Of a stretch of DNA of 57,500 nucleotides, positions 24,901-34,786 are shown piece after piece. Origin of the DNA: Glandiceps talaboti (taxonomy: Eukaryota; Hemichordata; Enteropneusta; Spengelidae); assembly GCF_964340395.1 (NCBI RefSeq), contig NC_135559.1, positions 8,998,759 to 9,056,258 on the forward strand. The letters run 5' to 3'. The stretch's first letter is position 1. Each line of letters starts with the position of its first letter. The notes under the pieces were generated by a model that was not told the DNA's origin, did no database searches, and worked only from the letters and a program-made list of their open reading frames with translations. Both the position numbers and the translations under genes were made by a program.

Positions 24901-27061
24901 TTATTTTAGGGTATGGACCAAAAAACAATTTAATTGGATGTCTTGCTACATCTACAGCTACAGCTACACAAATATGTTTAAAGTGGCCATATGGATGAGA
25001 ATTTGGTATTTATTTTGGATTTTTATTTGATAAAACAGCTTCACTTTGTTCTTCTACTTGAAAAAATAATGTGAAATAACATACTAGTATACCAAGTCCA
25101 TGTTCACATCTCAATAAACAGCAAAACACTAAACAATGTGTAAAATGTTTGTTATTGTATGTACAATAACTAAGTTATTACACTTTTTGCATCTTTTTGC
25201 AATGTATTGAGTTATGAACATGGACTTGGTATATGTTCTTTCGCTTTATTTTTCCAAGTAGAAAAACTAAATCAAATAAAAATCCAAAATAAATACCAAA
25301 TTCTCATCCATATGACCACTTTAACCAAAGCTTATTCAACACTTTTCAGGGTGTACAAGGTTAGGAGTGAGCTGTTATATTTAACAAAACAGTTTCAAAA
25401 CATCGTTTCAGTTGCAGCTTCGAACAGCTTTAAGCATTAACACTTTTGGAGTTGAAAGTATTGTATGAGGTAGGTGAATTTGTAATCATCTCCTCTAAGG
25501 AGTTTTTATCATCATTATCAAAGGAGTTGGACGGCAACTTACCAGTGTCTTTCACTTTACGAAAGTTGTACTTGTAGATGAGTTTGATGTCAAGTTTAAA
25601 TCTACAGTACCCAATAACCAGAAATGGTAACATGAGTATTATAATGCCCAATCCAATGATAAAACTGAGGTACAACCAACTGTTCAGTTCACCATAACCA
25701 TCGGGATCTGAATAAGAAATGCAAAAATTTGGAAAGAGAAAGAAAATAGAATGAACAAGAAGAATCAATATGTTAACAAATTTGCTTCTGGTGATGCAAT
25801 TTTTTTTTTGCGGTGTCAAGTTTGTGCACAAATTATGATTATCTGAATACTCTTTTTGCATAAACAGGAAATGACCTTAGTTTGAAAGTGAGGCTCTTGA
25901 CCTGCTTAGACCTTTGTGCTTGAAATCGAGGCTCTTGACCTCTCAAACCTTTCTGCTTGAAATCGAGAGACTTTTGACCTTTTTAGATATTTCTACTTGA
26001 AAGTAAGGTGCTTGACCTTCTGAGACCTTTCTACTTGAAAGTGAGGTTCTCGACCTTCTTAGATCTTTCTACTTGAAAGTGAGACTTATTACCTCGTAAA
26101 GTTGCTTGGAGTTCATCATGCAGTACAAATACACACGTTTTCTATAAAGACACTTGATATGACGTAATATTCGACGAGACAAATAATTTCATGAAGTTGA
26201 AAAATTCCTACAAAACGCATTTGTATAAAAATAAATTCATATTCCACCTAAATTTGGATCAGAGATAGACTGAAAATGCTCCCACATGAAGGGAAATGTT
26301 GTTGATGTGCTTGCTGAGACTTTGAAATGTCTTTCTGTACTATCGTACCTTTGTGTAATCAATATCTGTAGTAAGTTCACTTGAATTCAGTAGAGTCCTG
26401 GCTATATATCTCTTATGCAAATTAGCAATTTAATCGATACCATTATATCTTTGCTGTCAATATCTTTAGCAAGTTTCATCAAATTTGGTGCAGCCTTTCT
26501 TGGAATAGGCCCTAATTGCCAAAGTTCATTAATTATGCAAATGAGCAATTAATTACCACCACTAAATTTCATGAAGACTTTCATATCTCTGTATGATCAA
26601 TATCTGTGGCAAGTTTTGTCAAATTTGGTGCAGTCTTTCTTGGTCTAGGCCCTAATTGCTAAAGTTTGTTAATTATGCAAATTAGCAATTAATTGACACC
26701 ACCAAATTTCATTATATGCCTTTCCCATATCTTGAATGTGTAATAAAATAAGTAGTTGACTTGCTCGCTGGATCTACACTCTTACATAATGGTGTCATTT
26801 CCTTCAAGTCCAAAGTCTGCCTCAAGATCAAATAAAACAAGTGAGATACAAAGACTGATTACGGCCAGACTGGGTGCCTACTATTAAAAGGGCTTCACTA
26901 TGTGTCATTAATTACGCAAATTATCATTAATTATGCAAGCCACTCCCACCTAAAACTAATTGGCGCTAAGTTACAGCCTGACAATGCCACATAGTAAATT
27001 GCAGAACATTTGCTTCAGTACTTTTTCAGATATCATTGGAACAAAATTTCTGCACAGACAC

Positions 27062-27092
<31 letters not shown>

Positions 27093-30000
27093 TCACCACG
27101 ACATTACCTTCCATATGGGAGCTAAAAAGGAAAATTTTTGTTGAAACTTTGTTGCAAACTTACCACCATATGTTAGTTTCACTGGTACCTCTACTGATCC
27201 AGGCTGATTACTGGCTGTAACCAGATAGGTGGCGTAAGTAGTGGATTTTATATTTGTGATATACAAATAGGTACCCATTGTTTCATTCTTATCCCTGAAA
27301 TTGCAAAAATAGAAAAATATTCCAATTTCTAAGTATCAAATACAGTATCTGCATATTTTTGTTGAACAAAACAGCAATAAAATTGTGCTATGAAGACCAG
27401 TGATAATGTGTCAAGGACATCTACAAATCTCCATATATAGTAATACTAGTACTACCTAATATGGTTAAAGCAATGAGAACGAATGGGTTCATCACAACTC
27501 CATATATGGTAATACTACTTAATATGGTTAAAGCAATGAGAACGAATGAGTTCATCACAACTCCATATATGGTAATACTACTTAATATGGTTAAAGCAAT
27601 GAGAACGAATGAGTTCATCACAACTCCATATATGGTTACAGACACTGAAATGGTAAGATTGATATGAAATGATGGCATGAGTGAAAAAAAATTGTAAGAT
27701 ACTAAAGGGTGTGTATGTGTGTCTGTGTCTGTCTGTCTGTCTGTCTCTGTCTGTCTATTTGTGTGTGTGGCTGTCTGTCTGTATGTATCTGTCTCTCTGT
27801 CTGTCTGTCTCTCTGTCTGGTCTTCACCTTCTATACCAACCTGTATAGCATTTCTGTTCCATATGTACTATTATCCAAATCTTCAATCCAATAGTTTCCC
27901 GTTTTATTCATTTTAACCCAGTACAGCATACGATCATCACTGCCACCGTAACCAAAGTAGAACTCACAGTAAAATGTAACATTATCACCAGGGAGCCGCA
28001 TCACATCTTGGCAGTGTGGTGTAGCAGTTTGGAATGGCTTCTCTGTAAACGTCGCAGCTGTATGCAGTGCAGAAAATAAAACTTTCATGAAATAGTTGTG
28101 ACTAAAACGCATAAATCTCTGTAAACTGTATGTCAAACTTTGTAAATTGCGTAGCTGTCAAAAATATTAAACTCTCATCACAAATATATAACATACTTTC
28201 ACCTATATAAATTGCCTAACTGTCAATGAAAAACTTTTTAAAGTACATGTATATGTTACACCTGTCTATTGCACTGCCCCTGTGTGACCTATTATCATCA
28301 GACATTATGTTAGGTCTAAAAAAAAAAAAAAATTGTGTGGTTCCGATTACACTCAATTTTAGAATTGCTGGGGTACATAGATTTTTTTCTTTTTGAATTT
28401 TTTTTTCATGTGTGAGTGTTTAGTTATATTTTTCCTTGTTTTCCATATAGTCTCTGTGTTGTCGGTTTCTTCTCATCAGATGTACAGCCGTTACAGATTA
28501 GAAGAACAGTTTTATTTTGTCTTTTAAAGTTTATGTCAGTTTCCGCATCTGCTATTTCTCACGAGACTTCACAATTTTTGCGATTTTTATTTAATTTTTT
28601 CTAAATACGTAAAAAAAAGTTAGGGTCGGCAGTGAAAAACTAGGTGGGGTCGGTTAACCGGAACCAAACAATTTTTTCTAGGCCTCAGATTGAAAGCAAC
28701 ATATACATATTAAAACCTTACGCTTGACTAAGAGTTCCTTGGTATGAGAAATATTGTGGGTTCCATTGGTACCAACACATGTATAATAACCACTGTTTCT
28801 ATCTAGTAGATATAGGAAGGTTAGTGTTTGGTTGCCATTATCGTGCTCCATAAACGTCTCATCTGGATCATTTCCTTTCCATGGATATGGCTTGTTATCC
28901 TTGTACCACATCATATGGGAATACCCTTTGACACAGCAATGCAGTGATTTGAACTGTTGCTGTGTACCAAACTCTATATCAGCCATATCGGGATTAGTGA
29001 AATGTAGAATATCATCTAGTAGTAGCAATGTAAAACAAACAAAAATTAGCATTATTATACCAGACACAAGTTTAATCATCTTTGAACATAAAATATGGAC
29101 TATATAGCCTGGTCATTCTGTGTCATAACAACCCATGTCTACGTCACTTGTTCTGCGGTACTCGAAATAAGGTCAAAACATTCCAGATTGACATCACATT
29201 TCCAATTTTTCATAAATTATGCCTGAGGTAGTATAAATGAACCCTATAAATCTTATTTATGTCATTGATGACAGCCTAGGACTATAACCATCACCATCAC
29301 AACCACGACAATCACCACAACCACCACCCCAGTACCACCATCCCCATACCACAATCCCCACCATCAACCACTACAAACAATCATGCCACCATTTATTATT
29401 ATTATTATTATTAAACTTTATTTCGGGAAAGAAAAGAATGCAAACATGCTCATAAACATCCCATAGATAAAAACTACACATAAAAAAACGGCAATTTAAA
29501 ACAAGTAAGACTTTAAAAAGACAACCTGACAAATACACACATGAACAAATAAAAGCATTTAAAAATACAACAAATCTCTATACAGTTTATGAATCCCAGA
29601 ATAGAGGGTTGTATCGGAATTTTAGCACTGCTGCAATTAAACTATTTTGACTGTTTTCGATACGTTTAAAAAAGTTGTACATCAATTTACGTCTTAGCGC
29701 CGCAAAAGTGGGGACTGTGTGCTGCACAAACATACAACTGGCACTGCAGTCACGTGAGTAGCCCATCAGAATGCGAAACGCATTGTTGTAACCAACTCTA
29801 AGGTTGTTAATGCATTTCTTGTTGTACAATGACCACAGCTGTGAGCAGTACATATTCGAACAAAAAGTTCTAAATAATGTAGCCTTAACCTCAATTGTAC
29901 AGTGTGGAAACTTATCACTATCACAATCAACTAACCATCGTAAAAGCACAACCACCATAACTAACCAAATGTTCGTCACAAAAATGCAAACATTTTACTT

Positions 30001-30117
30001 TCACTTTGACAAAAACTTACCTTTGCCATGATTGTTAAACCTCTCACAGAAATTCTTTCCATGAACCAAGGATATAGACAGGAAGATTACAAGCAAGAAG
30101 TATTGAAGTGACTTCAT
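15981..30117 (-). CDS. IL-1-receptor-like protein: signal peptide, two Ig domains, TM, TIR (7 coding exons, 551 aa)
   Basis: Coding exons: 30117-30021, 29015-28722, 28057-27841, 27294-27164, 25707-25543, 17125-16982, 16588-15981; all phases match. Residues 1-20 are a signal peptide. Ig 1 (~45-125) has Cys59/60, Trp69 and a D-x-S-G-Y-Y-T-C motif ending at Cys112. Ig 2 (~145-245) has Cys161 and Trp177, but Val228 stands where the second Cys is expected. Sequons include NQT, NGT, NIS, NVT, NKT, NST and NET. The TM is ~257-280, followed by FKLDIKLIYKY, which resembles the IL-1R juxtamembrane FKIDIVLWYRD. The TIR has box 1 YDIFISHSG (306-314), box 2 RDFLAG (343-348; Ala for the usual Pro) and box 3 FW (440-441). 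A ~110-residue tail follows. Family role: ligand-induced TIR-adaptor (MyD88-type) signalling at the plasma membrane. The exon 28057-27841 uses a weak GTTGGT donor. The ligand is inferred to be the neighbouring IL-1-like protein. Confidence 0.9.
17385..17634. mobile_element. MITE family D, second copy (inverted)
   Basis: Ends 'ATAGGGAACTTGCAA' and 'TTGCAAGTTCCCTAT', flanked by TA. Internal sequence matches 13553-13797 in reverse orientation. It lies in the 8.4-kb receptor intron between the TM and first TIR exons. The plus-strand frame over 17366-17566 is a by-product. Confidence 0.85.
17902..17926 (+). repeat. Poly-G tract (25 G)
   Basis: Uninterrupted G run. Similar tracts lie at 19993-20010, 22258-22277, 24388-24400 and 32100-32119, with a C run at 21556-21571. 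Such runs can form G-quadruplexes and are prone to slippage and sequencing error. Confidence 0.9.
18690..18813 (-). mobile_element. SINE fragment with Deu-like core
   Basis: Matches the SINE at 42715-42895 over the core ('GGTTGACTGGGATATAG', 'GCTTGCTCAAGGACTG', 'GCCATTCACAAACAAAG') and the reverse-complement B box ('AGGTTTGAGCC'). The tRNA head is to the right, so it is on the minus strand. Confidence 0.65.
18814..18985. mobile_element. MITE family B, half copy
   Basis: Begins 'TAAAGTGGCCATATG', followed by 'GAGGATTTGGCATTTATTTT' and 'GTGAAACAACATTG', as in the complete copies at 24975, 48640 and 50238; the other arm is missing. Confidence 0.7.
19375..19555. repeat. Tandem repeat, ~53-bp unit, 3-4 copies
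   Basis: Units of 'TTGCCAAAGCMAAATTAAAC' + 'ATCTCTCAATTGTCATCAAA'. Receptor intron; non-coding. Confidence 0.8.
19830..20192. mobile_element. MITE family C (TIR GTTTCTGGTCAG)
   Basis: Left end 'GGCC...CTGTTTCTGGTCAG' with 'TTGTCTAAAATGGTG', right end 'CTTGACCAGAAACAATTCTT'. It contains an 18-bp poly-G tract and 'GATTGGCTCTGCAGTTGTC'. Related copies at 21960-22318 and 30540-30885. No transposase. Confidence 0.8.
20816..21186 (+). mobile_element. MITE family A, complete copy
   Basis: Ends 'GGCCTAACAAAAAAAATTGT' and '...TTATTAGGCCTAA' are inverted repeats around a ~370-bp body carrying 'GATTACACTCAATTTTAGAA', 'GTACAGCCATTACAGATTGG' and 'AACTAGGTGGGGTCGGGTAA'. Other copies: 28310-28685, 42017-42379, and fragments at 3508, 7130 and 41838. 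Confidence 0.85.
21960..22318. mobile_element. MITE family C, second copy
   Basis: Left 'AATTGTTTCTGGTCAG', right 'CTGACCAGAAACAATT'. Carries a 20-bp poly-G tract at 22258-22277 at the position equivalent to the tract in the first copy, but in a different sequence context. Open frames here derive from the element. Confidence 0.8.
22320..23785. other. AT-rich intron sequence without recognised genes
   Basis: Part of the large receptor intron. It contains an A/T-rich stretch with an (AT)n run near 22575-22597. The plus-strand frame at 23038-23352 has no splice support or recognisable domain. Confidence 0.5.
23786..24025. repeat. Tandem repeat, ~32-bp unit, 8 copies
   Basis: Units of 'ATGCAAATCTGTGTATTTGG' + 'CTACACTGTAAT'. 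Each unit holds ATGCAAAT, an octamer (POU-factor) motif, so the array is also a cluster of about eight octamer-like sites inside the receptor intron. Confidence 0.9.
24055..24152. repeat. Inverted repeat (hairpin), ~40-bp arms
   Basis: 'GTTAGAGTTCGATAAGCGAG' + 'ATCTTCATGGATAAGTTT' on the left, and the reverse complement 'AAACTTATCCATGGAGATC' + 'TTTCTTATCGAACTCTAAC' on the right. Probably a small foldback element. Confidence 0.8.
24975..25323. mobile_element. MITE family B, complete palindromic copy (TA-flanked)
   Basis: Ends 'AAGTGGCCATATGGATGAG' and 'CTCATCCATATGACCACTT', flanked by TA. Most of the ~350 bp folds back on itself ('TAAAATGTTTGTTATTGTA' at the centre). It lies downstream of the receptor TM exon; an AATAAA on the minus strand falls inside it (about 25243). 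Confidence 0.85.
25895..26100. repeat. Tandem repeat, ~40-bp unit, about 5 copies
   Basis: Units built on 'TTTCTRCTTGAAAGTGAGG' + 'YTCTTGACCTTCTTAGACC'. Receptor intron; non-coding. Confidence 0.8.
26455..26712. repeat. Tandem repeat, ~130-bp unit, 2 copies
   Basis: Two units with 'CAAATTTGGTGCAGYCTTTC', 'TAGGCCCTAATTGC' and 'TTAATTATGCAAATKAGCAA'. Receptor intron. Confidence 0.75.
27060..27091. repeat. (GACA)n microsatellite tail
   Basis: CAGA/GACA run following an AT-rich element body. Lies about 70 bp from the receptor exon 27164-27294. Confidence 0.8.
27432..27640. repeat. Tandem repeat, ~64-bp unit, 3 copies
   Basis: Units of 'CTCCATATATGGTAATACTA' + 'CTTAATATGGTTAAAGCAAT' + 'GAGAACGAATGAGTTCATCA', almost identical. 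Located in the intron between the two exons of the second Ig domain. Long repetitive open frames on both strands are by-products. Confidence 0.9.
27700..27822. repeat. (GT)n/(CTGT)n microsatellite
   Basis: GT and CTGT-rich run ending ~18 bp from the weak GTTGGT splice donor of the receptor exon 28057-27841. Confidence 0.85.
28310..28685 (+). mobile_element. MITE family A, complete copy
   Basis: Ends 'TTAGGTCTAAAAAAAAAA' and 'CAATTTTTTCTAGGCCTCA'. Same body as 20816-21186. Inserted ~30 bp from the donor of the first Ig exon (28722). Confidence 0.8.
29395..29930 (-). mobile_element. LINE fragment, reverse transcriptase C-terminus, with (ATT)n tail
   Basis: Minus-strand frame with 'LFRTFCSNMYCSQLWSLYN', 'LRVGYNNAFRILMGYSRDCS' and 'RRKLMYNFFKRIENSQNS', typical of LINE RT thumb/C-terminal regions. 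A ~180-bp 3' UTR and ATTATT tail lie at 29397-29411. 5'-truncated. It sits in the receptor intron between the signal-peptide and first Ig exons. CCA-rich low-complexity DNA (29285-29395) adjoins it. Confidence 0.8.
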
Positions 30118-30539
30118 GGTGTGTCTAAGTTACTATAATGAAACCAAAAGATAATCATTTTCATTTATAATGTACATACATGCCTGTACAAGACAGGGGA
30201 AAACCCATTGATTCCGTCAGCATATTTTATAGCAACAATGTATTGACCTTTGACCCTCTTCAGACTCACCTTTGACCCCTCCTTGCTTGACATAATGTAA
30301 ATATTTTCAGGGATTACACCATGTTTTCCTTTTGTTCTTTGTGTACTTTGATGAGTCATCATTTGGGTAATACCAGTGTAGAAATCAAGACCAATTACTA
30401 TAAATAGCCATGATATCATTGAGAATGTTGACAACAAATGTAAAGTGTGTTTTCATTGGTGAACAAAAAAATATGGCAGGTATCATTGTGTAACTTCCTC
30501 AAGTGACCTTCCAAACTAAGAGAAATCTTTTTTTGGCAA

Positions 30540-30885
30540 AAAATTTTTTTAAAAAAATAGTTTCTGGTTAGCACGTGCATCATTTATAAAGTACCCTCAC
30601 ATCAGTCTTTTTTTGTGTTTTTGTCTAGCCCATACAGTCTGCAGATATGAGGAGAAACACAAAAAATAACTGCAGAGCCAATCATGAACAAGCAAATGAC
30701 ATCTGCCCCCACATACACACTTGTTGTACACTACTACATCAAAAGAACAGTAACTGCCATAAATAGTAGACTGACTGACAGATTTGTTGAGAAAAATTTT
30801 TTAAAAATTAAAAAAATTGTGTCGTCACACCATTTTAGACAAACTGTGCTGAACAGAAACAATTCTTCTTTTTGTGTTGGCCTTA
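30540..30885. mobile_element. MITE family C, third copy
   Basis: 'AGTTTCTGGTTAGCACGTGC' at one end, 'GAACAGAAACAATTCTT' at the other, with 'AACAAGCAAATGACATCTG' and 'CACCATTTTAGACAAACTG' inside. Diverged from the copies at 19830 and 21960. It lies in receptor intron 1. Confidence 0.7.
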
Positions 30886-31129
30886 CCTTTGCAAGCAAAG
30901 AAATTTATGCAGAATGGGTTTTATGGTGACATATTCCAAACAGGGGAACAAAAGCTTTGGCATGGTTTGAAATCACGCACGTTAGGCCTGAGATGTCCCA
31001 AAGGACAATGACAAATACATCCCTGGGTTAAACTAATATAAAACGAGACTTGTTCATCAACACAGAAAAGCTTTCACACAGTTTATTTCTCATCAGTCAT
31101 CCTATTTCAGCTGACATTTTGAGTAGGCC

Positions 31130-31492
31130 AGTGTTGAGTGCCTTTCTAGTCTGTAAGATACGACATTCCAGGCTGCTACTCACGTCTGTACTACTAGTCT
31201 GTAAGATATGACATTCATGCCACCATACGCTATCAGCTACCACTCATGTCTGGATGTACTACATGTAGGCTGTAAGATATGACATTCATGCCATGCTATC
31301 AGCTACCACTCACATCTGTACTACTAGTCTGTAAGATATGACATTCATACCACACTATCAGCTACCACTCACATCTGTACTACTAGTCTGTAAGATATGA
31401 CATTCATACCACACTATCAGCTATCACTCCCATCTGTACTACTAGTCTGTAAGATATGACATTCATACCACACTATCAGCTACCACTGTAAT
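31130..31492. repeat. Minisatellite, ~60-bp unit, 5-6 copies
   Basis: Units of 'CTACTAGTCTGTAAGATATG' + 'ACATTCATACCACACTATCA' + 'GCTACCACTCACATCTGTA'. Non-coding, in receptor intron 1. Confidence 0.9.
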
Positions 31493-33100
31493 GAGCAGAG
31501 CACCCAACCTCATCAAACTACATGTAATCTACTCCATTGCTACTGAAACTCCAAAGACTGATAACAGAAAACATGATAGTTGATAACATATGTCACCTTA
31601 TTTGTGACCTTATTACTGAGATGAAATTCATGTACTGCTAGATTGACTTGTACCTACACAGCAGTAAATATGCTGGGATTAAGTTCCTGCATGCTACTGG
31701 AATTTATGATCAATGCATTTTAAAGTTACCAAGGCAAGAATTATTTGATAGTGTAGTTTTATTCACTTCCTTCTATGTAGATCAATTTTTTGCAATTGTA
31801 GCATATTTTATTCATTTTGAAAAAAAAAATTATCACCATATTTTGTACTGATTTGGCCCTTAATAAAGACTGTATACAGCTCAAACGCCAGATTTGTTTC
31901 AATACCTGTCGGTTAGTATCATACTATTTTAGAGGCTATCTGTGGCTTTAATGCTCTTCATGTTTAGCTAAATGAGGTACTTGTACTGAGGTGAAATTTC
32001 AAATTCACAAATCAGCCACCCACACAGTCATTAATGACTAACATCATGTCTTTGTTAATCAATCACAGAATTCTACCCTATAATAAGTTAGTGTTTATTG
32101 GGGGGGGGGGGGGGGGGGGCGCAGGTACTTCATTTCCAATATGGCATACTGGACAGATCAGGACACTACATTGATTACATCAGTCTAACAGTTGGGAGTG
32201 TACCCATTTTGCATGAACAACCTTGGTTCATGATTTCTCATTGACTTAGATGGGGTGAAGAGAAAGCTTGAGATTTGAAGCCACAGTTAGCCTCTAGACT
32301 ACATTCATACAATTTGATTCCATACTACGTGTAAGGTTTACTGTACATACATAATGAAAAAGCAAGTAACTTTCAGAACTTTCACTTGACAATTGAGTGC
32401 CAAATAATTATCAATCATATAACAGTCAAGTCAGAAGTAGTAGCTAGTCTGGATGCCAACATGGTTGCTAACTAAACCATGCCTGATCAAAGTCCCTCAA
32501 TCAGCATAAAAAGTTGTTCATCCAATCAGTGAACCCCAACTGTTATAGTGAGTAAACAGTGTATAAGTAGCATCCTGAGCAATATACCATATTTGGATAT
32601 TACATAACTGCCCCAATAAACACTAACTTTAAGAGGGACTGTGTTATTGCATTTTATCAGTATATTAGTATGAAACAAAGACATGATGTTAAAGACTGTG
32701 TGGGTGGCTGTGGTTGAATTTTAAATTGCATCCCCTGCATCTCAGGACTTCTAGAGTAAGGACTTTAACTATACTGTGAGTGGAGATCAGAGTGTGGAGA
32801 TGTAAATGGTAACGATACTGTATAGGAACTAGACTATCTATAGCCAATTGGACTAGAAGAATATTTGTGTAAATGTCTCCCTCTATTAACTCACATACTT
32901 GTCCTTGTGTTTCTCTTCACCAAGCCAAGGCTATAACCTAGGAAACTCAGAAATCTGTTCTGAATTTTAAATAACCATCAACAGCGCTGATAAAGTGAAA
33001 GTGGGTGTCATATTGACTCAGGCACTACGACCGCGCTTTTACTTTTTCTTCTAATAATCAATTTAAAGTTTCTCTGTCCATGGAGGTATAATGCCTCCAT
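31493..33100. other. Intron 1 of the receptor gene, no recognised gene
   Basis: AT-rich sequence with a 20-G tract (32100-32119). An 'ATTTTGCATGAACAACCTTGG/TTCATGATTTCTC' type segment also resembles one near 18030. No exon supported. Confidence 0.45.
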
Positions 33101-33112
33101 GCTCTGTCCTTC

Positions 33113-33409
33113 ATGCGGTCATCGCTAAGAACCGCAATTGCTGTACTCTCCCTCTCTCTTTTTCTCTCTCAAGCGACAAATATATCTGACACCGTACTCA
33201 AGTCAGAGCCTCTGACATACAGTAGTGAAAAGACATTGAAAAACAAATATATATTCAATACACTTGTACTAAAATCTATTCAGTTTCCTGTTGCAGAGTG
33301 GGAGGAATGGTATGAATACCACGCTAACCTTCTTTCAATGGGTGTAACTTACTATTGCAAGCTAGGGTCCCACAAATCCGTGTCTCACACAGACCTGTTC
33401 AGACTTTGA
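33113..33409 (+). CDS. Candidate small secreted protein (98 aa), uncertain
   Basis: A plus-strand frame starts with ATG and a good signal-peptide-like stretch (MRSSLRTAIAVLSLSLFLSQ, cleavage after SQA or ATN possible). About 75 residues follow with two Tyr/Trp-rich pieces (EWEEWYEYHANLL) and one Cys, then TGA. No family is recognised. It lies antisense inside intron 1 of the receptor gene. The hydrophobic stretch comes from a TCTC-rich low-complexity run, so it may be chance. No promoter or poly(A) evidence. Confidence 0.25.
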   Translation: MRSSLRTAIAVLSLSLFLSQATNISDTVLKSEPLTYSSEKTLKNKYIFNTLVLKSIQFPVAEWEEWYEYHANLLSMGVTYYCKLGSHKSVSHTDLFRL

Positions 33410-33540
33410 TCCCGGATTCGTTCAGAGTTGAAACACGTGAAAACTGAAATCGGTCTAAGTCGATTAAAACATTCGCGATTGTTGAAATTCGAAGTACAGA
33501 GAAACGGGGAAATAAACCAAAATGTAGAGACAGTACTTAC

Positions 33541-33700
33541 GTCTTATCAGTAGTCACAACGTCACCCACGAAGATTTGCCACTCCTCGTCTCCTTTGAAC
33601 ATACGGTCTGACCAAAAATATGTTTGACAAGTGTTACTCAGCCTTCCAAGAGAACCGGAAGTGAACCGGAAATGTACGTAGTCTGTTCCATTTATAGGTG
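33541..33700 (-). promoter_or_regulatory. Putative promoter and noncoding first exon of the receptor gene (tandem CCGGAA sites, uORF)
   Basis: A strong donor (GAC|GTAAGT) ends an exon at 33541; the receptor start codon follows an acceptor at 30133 (TTATAG|TAACTT), so the two can be joined. Upstream on the minus strand are ATTTCCGGTTCACTTCCGGT, two ETS-type CCGGAA(GT) sites (about 33651-33672), and CTATAAATGG further up. An upstream ATG at 33602 opens a frame that, after splicing, ends at a TGA overlapping the receptor ATG (ATGA). Joining and function are inferred. Confidence 0.5.
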
Positions 33701-34785
33701 GTGGAAAGAGGGGGGAGGGGGAATAAGACTGCTATTAAATTCCCGTGACAATCGATACATTTACTAAAAGAAAAACTTTGAAATCTTAAATCACCTCCTA
33801 CGGTCTAAAAATATTCAACCCTTGTACCTCAGAAATATTGATTCAACAGACCATCTCATTTTTTAAACTAAGCTCCTATTATCATGATTATTAAAAGTTC
33901 TATATGGATTTTACTGAACAACTTTCGTTTTTGTTCCCCCAATGGCCAAGCGCAACATAAGGGGTGAGATCAATTCTTCAATTGATGTCGGATAAAAAAA
34001 ACTAAATTCTTTTCGTTTGGCGGGGAGGGGGGAGGGGGTGACCCATTTTAGTTCTTATCCGACAAAATCGATTTTTCTGTATGTTTTGCACCCCAACTGA
34101 AATAGAAATATTCCGGAAAAAAATGTTCAATCGCGAAATGTAAGAATTTTCGCTCCGCGTAAATACATGGCACTGAAGAATGTATTTGCATGCTACGTCT
34201 CATATGGCAAGCCCAGTAGGCCAAAAAGAAAATTTTGAATTGCAATTTTATTTTCCCAAAAATGTTTTATACTAGTTGTACAATTTTATTTTATATGTCG
34301 ACTTTTTTATATCAATTCTACGATTTTTTTGTATATTTCTACCCTTTTTATATATCTTTTCACTTTTTGAATATATTTTGGTCTTATGATATATTTCAAA
34401 TTTTTATTTTTATTTCGATTTTTATTTTAATAATTTTTATATCTTTATTTTAGTTTGTGTGGCGATTGTACATCTTTGGATTGGGTGTTTATTTCGTATT
34501 TTCAATCTATAAAACAACTTTATCATGGATTCTAGACTGTAAGATACGTCGTGACGTTTCGCCCTCACCGGCCTCCTCTCACACGTGTTAGGGGTTGGCC
34601 GATGGTTGAGGGCGCCCCGTCACGGCGTACATTACAGACAACATGGATTCCTACTTGAAAAAGTATCACTCACGGTTAATACTGTTCTGAGCTGAAGACA
34701 GGAATTGCAAAGAAGATAAGCTTCAGTAGGGTTGTTGTATGGAGTTGTTTTTATCGACTGTCTGTACCCTTATACCCTTTCGTTG
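33701..34785. other. Intergenic, T-rich, no gene seen
   Basis: GGGGAGGGGG-type runs, a very T/A-rich stretch (34240-34450) and an imperfect inverted repeat around 34535-34650 ('GTAAGATACGTCGTGACG' against 'CGTCACGGCGTACATTAC'). Frames here are low complexity. Confidence 0.45.
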
Positions 34786-34786
34786 C

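Noticed and set aside
27421-27678. Frames with three repeats of ~21 residues on both strands
   Set aside because: Translation of the 64-bp tandem repeat in a receptor intron; no splice sites.
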